Positions 29,901 through 44,000 of a DNA stretch of 64,000 bases are shown piece by piece; the stretch's first letter is position 1, and each line of letters starts with the position of its first letter. A model generated the notes under the pieces. It was not told the origin of the DNA, made no database searches, and saw nothing but the letters and a program-made list of their open reading frames with translations. Source of the stretch: Ganaspis brasiliensis (lineage: Eukaryota; Arthropoda; Insecta; Hymenoptera; Figitidae); assembly GCA_037103525.1 (NCBI GenBank), contig JAZKLR010000506.1, positions 372,001 to 436,000 on the forward strand, written 5' to 3'. A program made the position numbers and the translations under genes.

Positions 29901-31750
29901 ACTTTTCAGCCAACCCAGAGCAAGATACTCTACTGATGCTAACTTTGCTAAGATCACCTAGCTCTAAGATTTTTTTATCACTTAAGTCTAGAATGAAACA
30001 TGTCTCTGGAATACTCCAGAGTAATGATCAATGATGATCATCAACAATTAACCCTTTCCAGCCATTCCAGAGTGAGATACTCTACTCATGCTAACTTTGC
30101 TCAAATTACCAAGCCCCAAGATTTTTTTATCACTCGAGTCTGGTATGGGACATGTCTCTGGAATACTCCAGAGTGATCATCATTGATGATCATCAACAAT
30201 TAACACTTTCCAGCCAACCCAGAGTAAGATACTCTACTGATGCTAACTTTGCTAAGATCACCTAGCACTAAGATTTTTTTATCACTCAAGTCTGGTATGG
30301 ATCATGTCTCTGGAATACTCCAGAGTAATGATCAATGATGATCATCAACAAGTAACCCTTTCAAGCCAACCCAGAGTGGGATACTCTACTCATGCTAACT
30401 TTGCTCAAAATACCTAGCCTCAAGATTTTTTTATCACTCGAGTCTGGTATGAGACATTTTTCTGGAATACTCCAGAGTGATGATCAATGATGATCATTAA
30501 CAATTAACACTTTCCAGCCAACCCAGAGTAAGATACTCTACTGATGCTAACTTTGCTAAGATCACCTAGCACTAAGATTTTTTTATCACTCAAGTCTGGA
30601 ATGAAACATGTCTCTGGAATACTCCAGAGTGATGATCAATGATGATCATCAACAATTAACCCTTTCCAGCTAACCCAGAGTGAGATACTCTACTCATGCT
30701 AACTTTGCTCAAATTACCTAGCCCCAAGATTTTTTTATCATTCAATCTGGTATGGGACATGTCTCTGGAATACTCCAGAGTGATGATCTTTGATGATCAT
30801 CAACAATTAACACTTTCCAGCCAACCCAGAGTAAGATACTCTACTGATGCTAAATTTGCTAAGATCACCTAGCACTAAGATTTTTTTATCACTTAAGTCT
30901 AGAATGAAACATGTCTCTGGAATACTCCAGAGTGATGATCAATGATGATCATCAACAATTAACCCTTTCCAGCCAACCCAGAGTGAGATACTCTACTCAT
31001 GCTAACTTTGCTCAAATTACCAAGCCCCAAGATTTTTTTATCACTCGAGTCTGGTATAAGACATGTCTCTGGAATACTCCAGAGTGATCATCATTGATGA
31101 TCATCAACAATTAACACTTTCCAGCCAACCCAGAGTAAGATACTCTACTGATGCTAACTTTACTCAAATTACCAAGCACCAAGATTTTTTTATCACTCGA
31201 GTCTGGTATGCGACATGTCTCTGGAATACTCCAGAGTGATGGTCATTGATGATCATCAACAATTAACACTTTCCAGCCAACCCAGAGTAAGATATTCTAA
31301 TGATGCCAACTTTGCTAAGATCACCTAGCACTAAGATTTTTTTATCACTCAAGTCTGGAATGAAACATGTCTCTGGAATACTCCAGAGTGATGATCAATG
31401 ATGATCATCAACAATTAACCCTTTCCAGCCAACCCAGAGTGAGATACTCTACTCATGCTAACTTTGCTCAAATTACCTAGCCCCAAGATTTTTTTATCAC
31501 TCGAGTCTGGTATGGGACATGTCTCTGGAATACTCCAGAGTGATGATCATTGATGATCATCAATAATTAACACTTTCCAGCCAACCCAGAGTAAGATACT
31601 CTACTGATGCTAACTTTGCTAAGATCACCTAGCACTAAGATTTTTTTATCACTCAAGTCTGGAATGAAACATGTCTCTGGAATACTCCAGAGTAATGATC
31701 AATGATGATCATCAACAATTAACCCTTTCCAGCCAACCCAGAGTGAGATA
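23950..31750. repeat. ~30-monomer segmental duplication (offset 4559 bp) with a 7-monomer loss
   Basis: Private variants match at a constant 4559-bp offset: GATCTTTAATGATC (24251/28810), CCCGGAGTGA (25051/29610), AAGTAACCCTTTCAAG (25791/30350), and the short ACTCAATCTG variant (26181/30740). Downstream the offset falls to 3495 bp: ATAAGACATG (27561/31056), GATATTCTAATGATGCC (27796/31291), ATCAATAATTAAC (28066/31561). The difference is seven monomers, so about 1064 bp present at roughly 26.3-27.4 kb is missing from the right copy. Copies differ at only scattered bases, implying a recent event. Confidence 0.85.
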
Positions 31751-34700
31751 CTCTACTCATGCTAACTTTGTCAAATTACCTAGCCCCAAGATTTTTTTAT
31801 CACTCAAGTCTGGTATGGGACATGTCTCTGGAATACTCCAGAGTGATGATCTTTGATGATCATTAACAATTAACACTTTCCAGCCAACCCAGAGTAAGAT
31901 ACTCTACTGATGCTAACTTTGCTAAGATCACCTAGCACTAAGATTTTTGTATCACTCTAATCTGGAATGAAACATGTCTCTGGAATAATTCAGAGTGATG
32001 ATCAATGATGATCATCAACAATTAACCCTTTCCAGCCAACCCAGAGTGAGATACTCTACTCATGCTAACATTGCTCAAATTACCTAGCCCCAAGATTTTT
32101 TTATCACTCGAGTCTGGTATGGGACATGTCTCTGGAATACTCCAGAGTGATGATCTTTGATGATCATCAACAATTAACACTTTTCAGCCAACCCAAAGCA
32201 AGATACTCTACTGATGCTAACTTTGCTAAGATCACCTAGCACTAAGATTTTTTTATCACTCTAATCTGGAATGAAACATGTCTCTGGAATAATCCAGAGT
32301 GATGATCAATGATGATCATCAACAATTAACCCTTTCCAGCCAACCCAGAGTGAGATACTCTACTCATGACAACTTTGCTCAAAATACATAGCCCCAAGAT
32401 TTTTTTATCACTTGGGTCTGGCAGGGGACATGTCTCTGGAATACTCTAGAGTAATGATCAATGATGATCATCAACAATTAACACTTTCCAGCCAATCCAG
32501 AGTAAGATACTCTACTGATGCTAAGTTTGCTCAAATTACCTAGCCCCAAGATTTTTTTATCACTCGAGTCTGGTATGGGACATGTCTCTAGAATACTCCA
32601 CAGTGATGATCAATAATGATCATCAACATTTAACACTTTCCAGCCAACCCAGAGTAAGATACTCTAATGATGCTAACTTTGCTAAGATCACCTAGCTCTA
32701 AGATTTATTTATCACTCAAGTCTGGAATGAAACATGTCTCTGGAATACTCCAGAGTGATGATCAATGATGATCTTCAACAATTAACCCTTTCCAGCCAAC
32801 CCAGTGTGAGATACTCTACTCATGCTAACTTTGCTCAAATTACCAAGCCCCAAGATTGTTTTATCACTCGAGTCTGGTATGCGACATGTCTCTGGAATAC
32901 TCCAGAGTGATGGTCATTGATGATCATCAACAATTAACACTTTCCAGCCAACCCAGAGTGAGATACTCTACTGATGCTAAGTTTGCTCAAATTACCTAGC
33001 CCCAAGATTTTTTTATCACTCGAGTCTGGTATGGGACATGTCTTTGGAATACTCCACAGTGATGATCAATAATGATCATGAACAATTAACACTTTTAAGC
33101 CAACCCAGAGTAAGATACTCTACTGATGCTAACTTTGCTACGATCACCTAGCTCTAAGATTTTTTTATCACTTAAGTCTAGAATGAAACATGTCTCTAGA
33201 ATACTCCAGAGTGATGATCAATGATGATCATCAACAATTAACCCTTTCCAGCCAACCCAGAGTGAGATACTCTACTCATGACAACTTTGCTCAAAATACA
33301 TAGCCCCAAGATTTTTCTATCACTCGGGTCTGGTAGGGGACATGTCTCTGGAATACTCTAGAGTAATGATCAATGATGATCATCAACAATTAACACTTTC
33401 CAGCCAATCCAGAGTAAGATACTCTACTGATGCTAAGTTTGCTCAAATTACCTAGCCCCAAGATTTTTTTATCACTCGAGTCTGGTATGGGACATGTCTC
33501 TGAAAGACTCCACAGTGATGATCAATAATGATCATCAACAATTAACACTTTCCAGCCAACCCAGAGTAAGATACTCTAATGATGCTAACTTTGCTAAGAT
33601 CACCTAGCTCTAAGATTTTTTTATTACTCAAGTCTAGAATGAAACATGTCTCTGGAATACTCCAGAGTGATGATCAATGATGATCATCAACAATTAACCC
33701 TTTTCAGCCAACCCAGAGTGAGACACTCTACTGATGCTAACTTTGCTCAAAATACCTAGCCCCAAGATTTTTTTATCACTCGGGTCTGGTATGGGACATG
33801 TCTCTGGAATACTCTAGAGTAATGATCAATGATGATCATCAACAATTAACACTTTCCAGCCAACCCAGAGTGAGATACTCTACTGATGCTAAGTTTGCTT
33901 AAATTACCTAGCCCCAAGATTTTTTTATCACTCGAGTCTGGTATGGGACATGTCTTTGGAATACTCCACAGTGATGATCAATAATGATCGTCAACAATTA
34001 ACACTTTTAAGCCAACCCAGAGTAAGATACTCTACTGATGCTAACTTTGCTACGATCACCTAGCTCTAAGATTTTTTTATCACTCAAGTCTGAAATGAAA
34101 CATGTCTCTGGAATACTCCAGAGTAATGATCAATGATGATCATCAACAATTAACCCTTTCCAGCCAACCCAGAGTAAGATACTCTACTGATGCTAACTTT
34201 GCTAAGATCACCTAGCTCTTAGATTTTTTTATTACTTAAGTCTAGAATGAAACATGTCTCTAGAATACTCCAGAGTGATGATCAATAATGATCATCAACA
34301 ATTAACACTTTCCAGCCAACCCAGAGTAAGATACTCTACTGATGCTAACTTTGCTAAGATCACCTAGCTCTTAGATTTTTTTATTACTTAAGTCTAGAAT
34401 GAAACATGTCTCTAGAATACTCCAGAGTGATGATCAATAATGATCATCAACAATTAACCCTTTCCAGCCAACCCAGAGTAACATACTCTACTGATGCTAA
34501 CTTTGCTAAGATCACCTAGCTCTAAGATTTTTTTATCACTCGAGTCTGGTATGGGACATGTCTCTGGAATACTCCAGAGTGATGATCATTGATGATCATC
34601 AACAATTAACCCTTTTCAGCCAACCCAGAGTGAGATACTCTACTCATGCCAACTTTGCTCAAAATACATAGCCCCAAGATTTTTTTATCACTTGGGTCTG

Positions 34701-37099
34701 GTATGGGACATGTCTCTGGAATACTCTAGAGTAATGATCAATGATGATCATCAACAATTAACACTTTCCAGCCAATCCAGAGTAAGATACTCTACTGATG
34801 CTAAGTTTGCTCAAATTACCTAGCCCTAAGATTTTTTTATCACTCGAGTCTGGTATGGGACATGTCTCTGGAATACTCCACAGTGATGATCAATAATGAT
34901 CATCAACAATTAACACTTTCCAGCCAACCCAGAGTAAGATACTCTAATGATGCTAACATTGCTAAGATCACCTAGCTCTAAGATTTTTTTAACACTCAAG
35001 TCTGGAATGAAACATGTCTCTGGAATACTTCAGAGTGATGATCAATGATGATCATCAACAATTAACACTTTCCAGCCAACCCAGAGTAACATACTCTACT
35101 GATGCTAACTTTGCTAAGATCACCTAGCTCTAAGATTTTTTTATCACTCAAGTCTGGAATGAAACATGTTTCTGGAATACTCCAGAGTGATGATCAATGA
35201 TGATCATCAACAATTAACCCTTTCCAGCTAACCCAGAGTGAGATACTCTACTCATGCTAACTTTGCTCAAATTACCTAGCCCCAAGATTTTTTGATCACT
35301 CAAGTCTGGTATGGGACATGTCTCTGGAATACTCTAGAGTGATGATCATTGATGATCATCAACAATTAACACTTTCCAGCCAACCCAGAGTAAGATACTC
35401 TACTGATGCTAACTTTGCTAAGATTACCTAGCTCTAAGATTTTTTTATCACTTAAGTCTGGAATGAAACATGTTTCTGGAATACTCCAGAGTGATGATCA
35501 ATGATGATCATCAACAATTAACCCTTTCCAGCCAACCCAGAGTGAGATACTCTACTGATGCGAAGTTTGCTCAAATTACCTAGCCCCAAGATTTTTTTAT
35601 CACTCGAGTCTGGTATGGGACATTTCTGTGGAATACTCCAGAGTGATGATCAATGATGATCATCAACAATTAACACTTTCCAGCCAACCCAGAGTAACAT
35701 ACTCTACTGATGCTAACTTTGCTAAGATCACCTAGCTCTAAGATTTTTTTATCACTTAAGTCTGGAATGAAACATGTCTCTGAAATACTCCAGAGTGATG
35801 GTCAATGATGATGATCAACAATTAACGCTTTCCAGCCAACCCAGAGTGAGATACTCTACTCATGCCAACTTTGCTCAAAATACATAGCCCCAAGATTTTT
35901 TTATCACTCGGGTCTGGTATGGGACATGTCTCTGGAATACTCTAGAGTAATGATCAATGATGATCATCAACAATTAACACTTTCCAGCCAACCCAGAGTA
36001 AGATACTCTACTGATGCTAACTTTGCTCAAATTACCTAGCCCCAAGATTATTTGATCACTCAAGTCTGGTATAGGACATGTCTTTGGAATACTCTAGAGT
36101 GATGATCATTGATGATCATTAACAATTAACACTTTCCAGCCAACCCAGAGTAAGATACTCTACTGATGCTAACTTTGCTAAGATCACCTAGCACTAAGAT
36201 TTTTTTATCACTCAAGTCTAAAATGAAACATGTCTCTGGAATACTCCAGAGTGATGATCAATGATGATCATCAACAATTAACCCTTTCCAGCCAACCCAG
36301 AGTGAGATACTCTACTCATGCTAACTTTGCTCAAATTACCAAGCCCCAAGATTTTTTTATCACTCGAGTCCGGTATGCGACATGTCTCTGGAATACTCCA
36401 GAGTGATGGTCATTGATGATCATCAACAATTAACACTTTCCAGCCAACCCAGAGTAAGATACTCTACTGATGCTAACTTTGCTAAGATCACCTAGCTCTA
36501 AGATTTTTTATCACTTAAGTCTAGAATGAAACATGTCTCTAGAATACTCCAGAGTGATGATCAATGATGATCATCAACAATTAACCCTTTCCAGCCAACC
36601 CAGAGTGAGATACTCTACTCATGACAACTTTGCTCAAAATACATAGCCCCAAGATTTTTTTATCACTCGGGTCTGGTATAAGACATGTCTCTGGAATACT
36701 CTAGAGTAATGATCAATGATGATCATCAACAATTAACACTTTCCAACCAATCCAGAGTAAGATACTCTACTGATGCTAAGTTTGCTCAAATTACCTAGCC
36801 CCAAGATTTTTTTATCACTCAAGTCTGGAATGAAACATGTCTCTGGAATACTCCAGAGTGATAATCAATGATGATCATCAACAATTAACCCTTTCCAGAC
36901 AACCCAGAGTGAGATACTCTACTCATGCTCAGTTTGCTAAGATCACCTAGCTCTAAGATTTTTTTATTACTCAAGTCTAGAATGAAACATGTCTCTGGAA
37001 TACTCCAGAGTGATGATCAATGATGATCATCAACAATTAACCCTTTTCAGCCAACCCAGAGTGAGACACTCTACTGATGCTAAGTTTGCTTAAATTACC

Positions 37100-40000
37100 T
37101 AGCCCAAGATTTTTTTATCACTCGACTCTGGTATGGGACATGGCTCTGGAATACTCCAGAGTAATGATCATTGATGATCATCAACAATAAACACTTTCCA
37201 GCCAACCCAGAGTGAGATACTCTACTCATGCCAACTTTGCTCAAATTACCAAGCCCCAAGATTTTTTTATCACTCGAGTCTGGTATGGGACATGTCTCTG
37301 GAATACTCTAGAGTAATGATCAATGATGATCATCAACAATTAACACTTTCCAGCCAACCCAGAGTAAGATACTCTACTGATGCTAACTTTGCTAAGATCA
37401 CCTAGCTCTAAGATTTTTTTATCACTCAAGTCTGGTATGGATCATGTCTTTGGAATACTCCAGAGTGATGATCAATGATGATCATCAACAATTAACCCTT
37501 TCCAGCCAACCCAGAGTGAGATACTCTACTCATGCTAACTTTGCTCAAATTACCAAGCCCCAAGATTTTTTTATCACTCGAGTCTGGTATGGGACATGTC
37601 TCTGGAATACTCTAGAGTAATGATCAATGATGATCATCAACAATTAACACTTTCCAGACAATCCAGAGTAAGATACTCTACTGATGCTAAGTTTGCTTAA
37701 ATTACCTAGCCCCAAGATTTTTTTATCACTCGAGTCTGGTATGGGACATGTCTCTGGAATACTCCACAGTGATGATCACCTAGCTCTAAGATTTTTTTAT
37801 TACTCAAGTCTAGAATGAAACATGTCTCTGGAATACTCCAGAGTGATGATCAATGATGATCATCAACAATTAACCCTTTTCAGCCAACCCAGAGTGAGAC
37901 ACTCTACTGATGCTAAGTTTGCTCAAATTACCTAGCCCCAAGATTTTTTTATCACTCGAGTCTGGTATGGGACATGTCTCTGGAATACTCCACAGTGATG
38001 ATCAATAATGATCATCAACAATTAACACTTTTAAGCCAACCCAGAGTAAGATACTCTACTGATGCTAACTTTGCTAAGATCACCTAGCTCTAAGATTTTT
38101 TTATCACTCAAGTCTGGAATGAAACAAGTCTCTGGAATACTCCAGAGTAATGATCAATGATGATCATCAACAATTAACCCTTTCCAGCCAACCCAGAGTG
38201 AGATACTCTACTCATGCTAACTTTGCTCAAATTACCTAGCCCCAAGATTTTTTTATCACTCGAATCTGGTATGGGACATGTCTCTGGAATACTCCAGAGT
38301 GATCATCATTGATGATCATCAACAATTAACACTTTCCAGCCAACCCAGAGTAAGATACTCTACTGATGCTAACTTTGCTAAGATCACCTAGCACTAAGAT
38401 TTTTTTATCACTCAAGTCTGGAATGAAACATGTCTCTGGAATACTCCAGAGTGATGATCAATGATGATCATCAACAATTAACCCTTTCCAGCCAACCCAG
38501 AGTGAGATACTCTACTCATGCTAACTTTGCTCAAATTACCAAGCCCCAAGATTTTTTTATCACTCAAGTCTGGTATGCGACATGTCTCTAGAATACTCCA
38601 GAGTGATGGTCATTGATGATCATCAACAATTAACACTTTCCAGCCAACCCAGAGTAAGATACTCTACTGATGCTAACTTTGCTAAGATCACCTAGCTCTT
38701 AGATTTTTTTATTACTTAAGTCTAGAATGAAACATGTCTCTAGAATACTCCAGAGTGATGATCAATAAAGATCATCAACAATTAACCCTTTCCAGCCAAC
38801 CCAGAGTAACATACTCTACTGATGCTAACTTTGCTAAGATCACCTAGCTCTAAGATTTTTTTATCACTCGAGTCTGGTATGGGACATGTCTCTGGAATAC
38901 TCCAGAGTGATGATCATTGATGATCATCAACAATTAACCCTTTTCAGCCAACCCAGAGTGAGATACTCTACTCATGCCAACTTTGCTCAAAATACATAGC
39001 CCCAAGATTTTTTTATCACTCGGGTCTGGTATGGGACATGTCTCTGGAATACTCTAGAGTAATGATCAATGATGATCATCAACAATTAACACTTTCCAGC
39101 CAATCCAGAGTAAGATACTCTACTGATGCTAAGTTTGCTCAAATTACCTAGCCCCAAGATTTTTTTATCACTTAAGTCTGGAATGAAACATGTCTCTGGA
39201 ATACTCCAGAGTGATAATCAATGATGATTATCAACAATTAACCCTTTCCAGACAACCCAGAGTGAGATACTCTACTCATGCTAAGTTTGCTAAGATCACC
39301 TAGCTCTAAGATTTTTTTATTACTCAAGTCTAGAATGAAACATGTCTCTGGAATACTCCAGAGTGATGATCAATGATGATCATCAACAATTAACCCTTTT
39401 CAGCCAACCCAGAGTGAGACACTCTACTGATGCTAAGTTTGCTCAAATTACCTAGCCCAAGATTTTTTTATCACTCGACTCTGGTATGGGACATGGCTCT
39501 GGAATACTCCAGAGTAATGATCATTGATGATCATCAACAATAAACACTTTCCAGCCAACCCAGAGTGAGATACTCTACTCATGCCAACTTTGCTCAAATT
39601 ACCAAGCCCCAAGATTTTTTTATCACTCGAGTCTGGTATGGGACATGTTTCTGGAATACTCTAGAGTAATGATCAATGATGATCATCAACAATTAACACT
39701 TTCCAGCCAACCCAGAGTAAGATACTCTACTGATGCTAACTTTGCTAAGATCACCTAGCTCTAAGATTTTTTTATCACTCAAGTCTGGTATGGATCATGT
39801 CTTTGGAATACTCCAGAGTGATGATCAATGATGATCATCAACAATTAACCCTTTCCAGCCAACCCAGAATGAGATACTCTACTCATGATAACTTTGCTCA
39901 AATTACCAAGCCCCAAGATTTTTTTATCACTCGAGTCTGGTATGGGACATGTCTCTGGAATACTCTAGAGTAATGATCAATGATGATCATCAACAATTAA

Positions 40001-41030
40001 CACTTTCCAGACAATCCAGAGTAAGATACTCTACTGATGCTAAGTTTGCTTAAATTACCTAGCCCCAAGATTTTTTTATCACTCGAGTCTGGTATGGGAC
40101 ATGTCTCTGGAATACTCCACAGTGATGATCACCTAGCTCTAAGATTTTTTTATTACTCAAGTCTAGAATGAAACATGTCTCTGGAATACTCCAGAGTGAT
40201 GATCAATGATGATCATCAACAATTAACCCTTTTCAGCCAACCCAGAGTGAGACACTCTACTGATGCTAAGTTTGCTCAAATTACCTAGCCCCAAGATTTT
40301 TTTATCACTCGAGTCTGGTATGGGACATGTCTCTGGAATACTCCACAGTGATGATCAATAATGATCATCAACAATTAACACTTTTAAGCCAACCCAGAGT
40401 AAGATACTCTACTGATGCTAACTTTGCTAAGATCACCTAGCTCTAAGATTTTTTTATCACTCAAGTCTGGAATGAAACAAGTCTCTGGAATACTCCAGAG
40501 TAATGATCAATGATGATCATCAACAATTAACTCTTTCCAGCCAACCCAGAGTGAGATACTCTACTCATGCTAACTTTGCTCAAATTACCTAGCCCCAAGA
40601 TTTTTTTATCACTCGAATCTGGTATGGGACATGTCTCTGGAATACTCCAGAGTGATCATCATTGATGATCATCAACAATTAACACTTTCCAGCCAACCCA
40701 GAGTAAGATACTCTACTGATGCTAACTTTGCTAAGATCACCTAGCACTAAGATTTTTTTATCACTCAAGTCTGGAATGAAACATGTCTCTGGAATACTCC
40801 AGAGTGATGATCAATGATGATCATCAACAATTAACCCTTTCCAGCCAACCCAGAGTGAGATACTCTACTCATGCTAACTTTGCTCAAATTACCAAGCCCC
40901 AAGATTTTTTTATCACTCAAGTCTGGTATGCGACATGTCTCTGGAATACTCCAGAGTGATGGTCATTGATGATCATCAACAATTAACACTTTCCAGCCAA
41001 CCCAGAGTAAGATACTCTACTGATGCTAAC
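37100..41030. repeat. 2353-bp satellite duplication containing a truncated monomer
   Basis: The variant CTCGACTCTGG starts at 37121 and 39474, and the truncated-monomer junction GATGATCACC is at 37771 and 40124. Both are exactly 2353 bp apart. A third relative has the same two markers at 44259 and 44909, 4785 bp further on. Because 2353 is not a multiple of 152, the truncated monomer must have formed before the block was duplicated. Confidence 0.85.
37688..37913. repeat. Fused satellite dimer lacking 78 bp (226 bp instead of 304)
   Basis: A monomer start at 37688 is followed by the next one at 37914. The sequence runs CCACAGTGATGATCA and jumps directly to CCTAGCTCTAAG. Both parent monomers have GATCA at the join (monomer positions about 87-91 and 13-17), so the loss of 78 bp is explained by recombination across a five-base microhomology. 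Identical joins occur near 40124 and 44909. Confidence 0.85.
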
Positions 41031-44000
41031 TTTGCTAAGATCACCTAGCTCTTAGATTTTTTTATTACTTAAGTCTAGAATGAAACATGTCTCTAGAATA
41101 CTCCACAGTGATGATCAATAATGATCATCAACAATTAACACTTTCCAGCCAACCCAGAGTAAGATACTCTACTGATGCTAACTTTGCTAAGATCACCTAG
41201 CTCTAAGATTTTTTTATCACTCAAGTCTGGAATGAAACATGTTTCTGGAATACTCCAGAGTGATGATCAATGATGATCATCAACAATTAACCCTTTCCAG
41301 CTAACCCAGAGTGAGATACTCTACTCATGCTAACTTTGCTCAAATTACCTAGCCCCAAGATTTTTTGATCACTCAAGTCTGGTATGGGACATGTCTCTGG
41401 AATACTCTAGAGTGATGATCATTGATGATCATTAACAATTAACACTTTCCAGCCAACCCAGAGTAAGATACTCTACTGATGCTAACTTTGCTAAGATTAC
41501 CTAGCTCTAAGATTTTTTTATCACTTAAGTCTGGAATGAAACATGTTTCTGGAATACTCCAGAGTGATGATCAATGATGATCATCAACAATTAACCCTTT
41601 CCAGCCAACCCAGAGTGAGATACTCTACTGATGCGAAGTTTGCTCAAATTACCTAGCCCCAAGATTTTTTTATCACTCGAGTCTGGTATGGGACATTTCT
41701 GTGGAATACTCCAGAGTGATGATCAATGATGATCATCAACAATTAACACTTTCCAGCCAACCCAGAGTAACATACTCTACTGATGCTAACTTTGCTAAGA
41801 TCACCTAGCTCTAAGATTTTTTTATCACTTAAGTCTGGAATGAAACATGTCTCTGAAATACTCCAGAGTGATGGTCAATGATGATGATCAACAATTAACG
41901 CTTTCCAGCCAACCCAGAGTGAGATACTCTACTCATGCCAACTTTGCTCAAAATACATAGCCCCAAGATTTTTTTATCACTCGGGTCTGGTATGGGACAT
42001 GTCTCTGGAATACTCTAAAGTAATGATCAATGATGATCATCAACAATTAACACTTTCCAGCCAACCCAGAGTAAGATACTCTACTGATGCTAACTTTGCT
42101 CAAATTACCTAGCCCCAAGATTTTTTGATCACTCAAGTCTGGTATAGGACATGTCTTTGGAATACTCTAGAGTGATGATCATTGATGATCATCAACAATT
42201 AACACTTTCCAGCCAACCCAGAGTAAGATACTCTACTGATGCTAACTTTGCTAAGATTACCTAGCTCTAAGATTTTTTTATCACTTAAGTCTGGAATGAA
42301 ACATGTCTCTGAAATACTCCAGAGTGATGATCAATGATGATCATCAACAATTAACCCTTTCCAGCCAACCCAGAGTGAGATACTCTACTCATGCTAACTT
42401 TGCTCAAATTACCAAGCCCCAAGATTTTTTTATCACTCGAGTCTGGTATGGGACATGTCTCTGGAATACTCTAGAGTAATGATCAATGATGATCATCAAC
42501 AATTAACACTTTCCAGACAATCCAGAGTAAGATACTCTACTGATGCTAAGTTTGCTTAAATTACCTAGCCCTAAGATTTTTTTAATACTTGAGTCTGGTA
42601 TGGGACATGTCTCTGGAATACTCTACAGTGATGATCAATAATGATCATCAACAATTAACACTTTCCAGCCAACCCAGAGTAAGATACTCTAATGATGCTA
42701 ACATTGCTAAGATCACCTAGCTCTAAGATTTTTTTATCACTCAAGTCTGGAATGAAACATGTCTCTGGAATACTCCAGAGTAATGATCAATGATGATCAT
42801 CAACAATTAACCCTTTCCAGCCAACCCAGAGTGAAATACTCTACTCATGCTAACTTTGCTCAAATTACCTAGCCCCAAGATTTTTTTATCACTCGAATCT
42901 GGTATGGGACATGTCTCTGGAATACTCCAGAGTGATCATCATTGATGATCATCAACAATTAACACTTTCCAGCCAACCCAGAGTAAGATACTCTACTGAT
43001 GCTAACTTTGCTAAGATCACCTAGCTCTAAGATTTTTTTATCACTTAAGTCTAGAATGAAACATGTCTCTAGAATACTCCAGAGTGATGATCAATGATGA
43101 TCATCAACAATTAACCCTTTCCAGCCAACCCAGAGTGAGATACTCTACTCATGACAACTTTGCTCAAAATACATAGCCCCAAGAATTTTTTATCACTCGG
43201 GTCTGGTATGGGACATGTCTCTGGAATACTCTAGAGTAATAATCAATGATGATCATCAACAATTAACACTTTCCAGCCAATCCAGAGTAAGATACTCTAC
43301 TGATGCTAAGTTTGCTCAAATTACCTCGCCCCAAGATTTTTTTATCACTCGAGTCTGGTATGGGACATGTCTCTGGAATACTCCACAGTGATGATCAATA
43401 ATGATCATCAACAATTAACACTTTCCAGCCAACCCAGAGTAAGATACTCTACTGATGCTAACTTTGCTAAGATCACCTAGCTCTAAGATTTTTTTATCAC
43501 TCAAGTCTGGAATGAAACATGTCTCTGGAATACTCCAGAGTAATGATCAATGATGATCATCAACAATTAACCCTTTCCAGCCAACCCAGAGTGAGATACT
43601 CTACTCATGCTAACTTTGCTCAAATTACCTAGCCCCAAGATTTTTTTATCACTCGAATCTGGTATGGGACATGTCTCTGGAATACTGCAGAGTGATCATC
43701 ATTGATGATCATCAACAATTAACACTTTCCAGCCAACCCAGAGTAAGATCCTCTACTGATGCTAACTTTGCTAAGATCACCTAGCACTAAGATTTTTTTA
43801 TCACTCAAGTCTGGAATGAAACATGTCTCTGGAATACTCCAGAGTGATGAGCAATGATGATTATCAACAATTAACCCTTTCCAGCAGACCCAGAGTGAGA
43901 TACTCTACTCATGCTAACTTTGCTCAAATTACCAAGCCCCAAGATTTTTTTATCACTCAAGTCTGGTATGCGACATGTCTCTGGAATACTCCAGAGTGAT

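Larger units (their letters stand above)
4291..31930. repeat. Satellite core subdomain of homogeneous A/B dimers
   Basis: Strict alternation of class A (TAGCACTAAG) and class B (TAGCCCCAAG, with CTCGAG) monomers dominates, giving a 304-bp dimer. Class B carries an XhoI site and usually GATCTTTGATGATC. Class A carries GATCAATGATGATC with two TGATCA palindromes. The alternation breaks in places, for example near 8960-8990 and 20060-20085, where a GTAAG/CTGATGC end is followed by another class B start. There are also hybrid A/B monomers near 13720, 25310 and 27180. These breaks look like unequal-exchange junctions. Confidence 0.85.
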
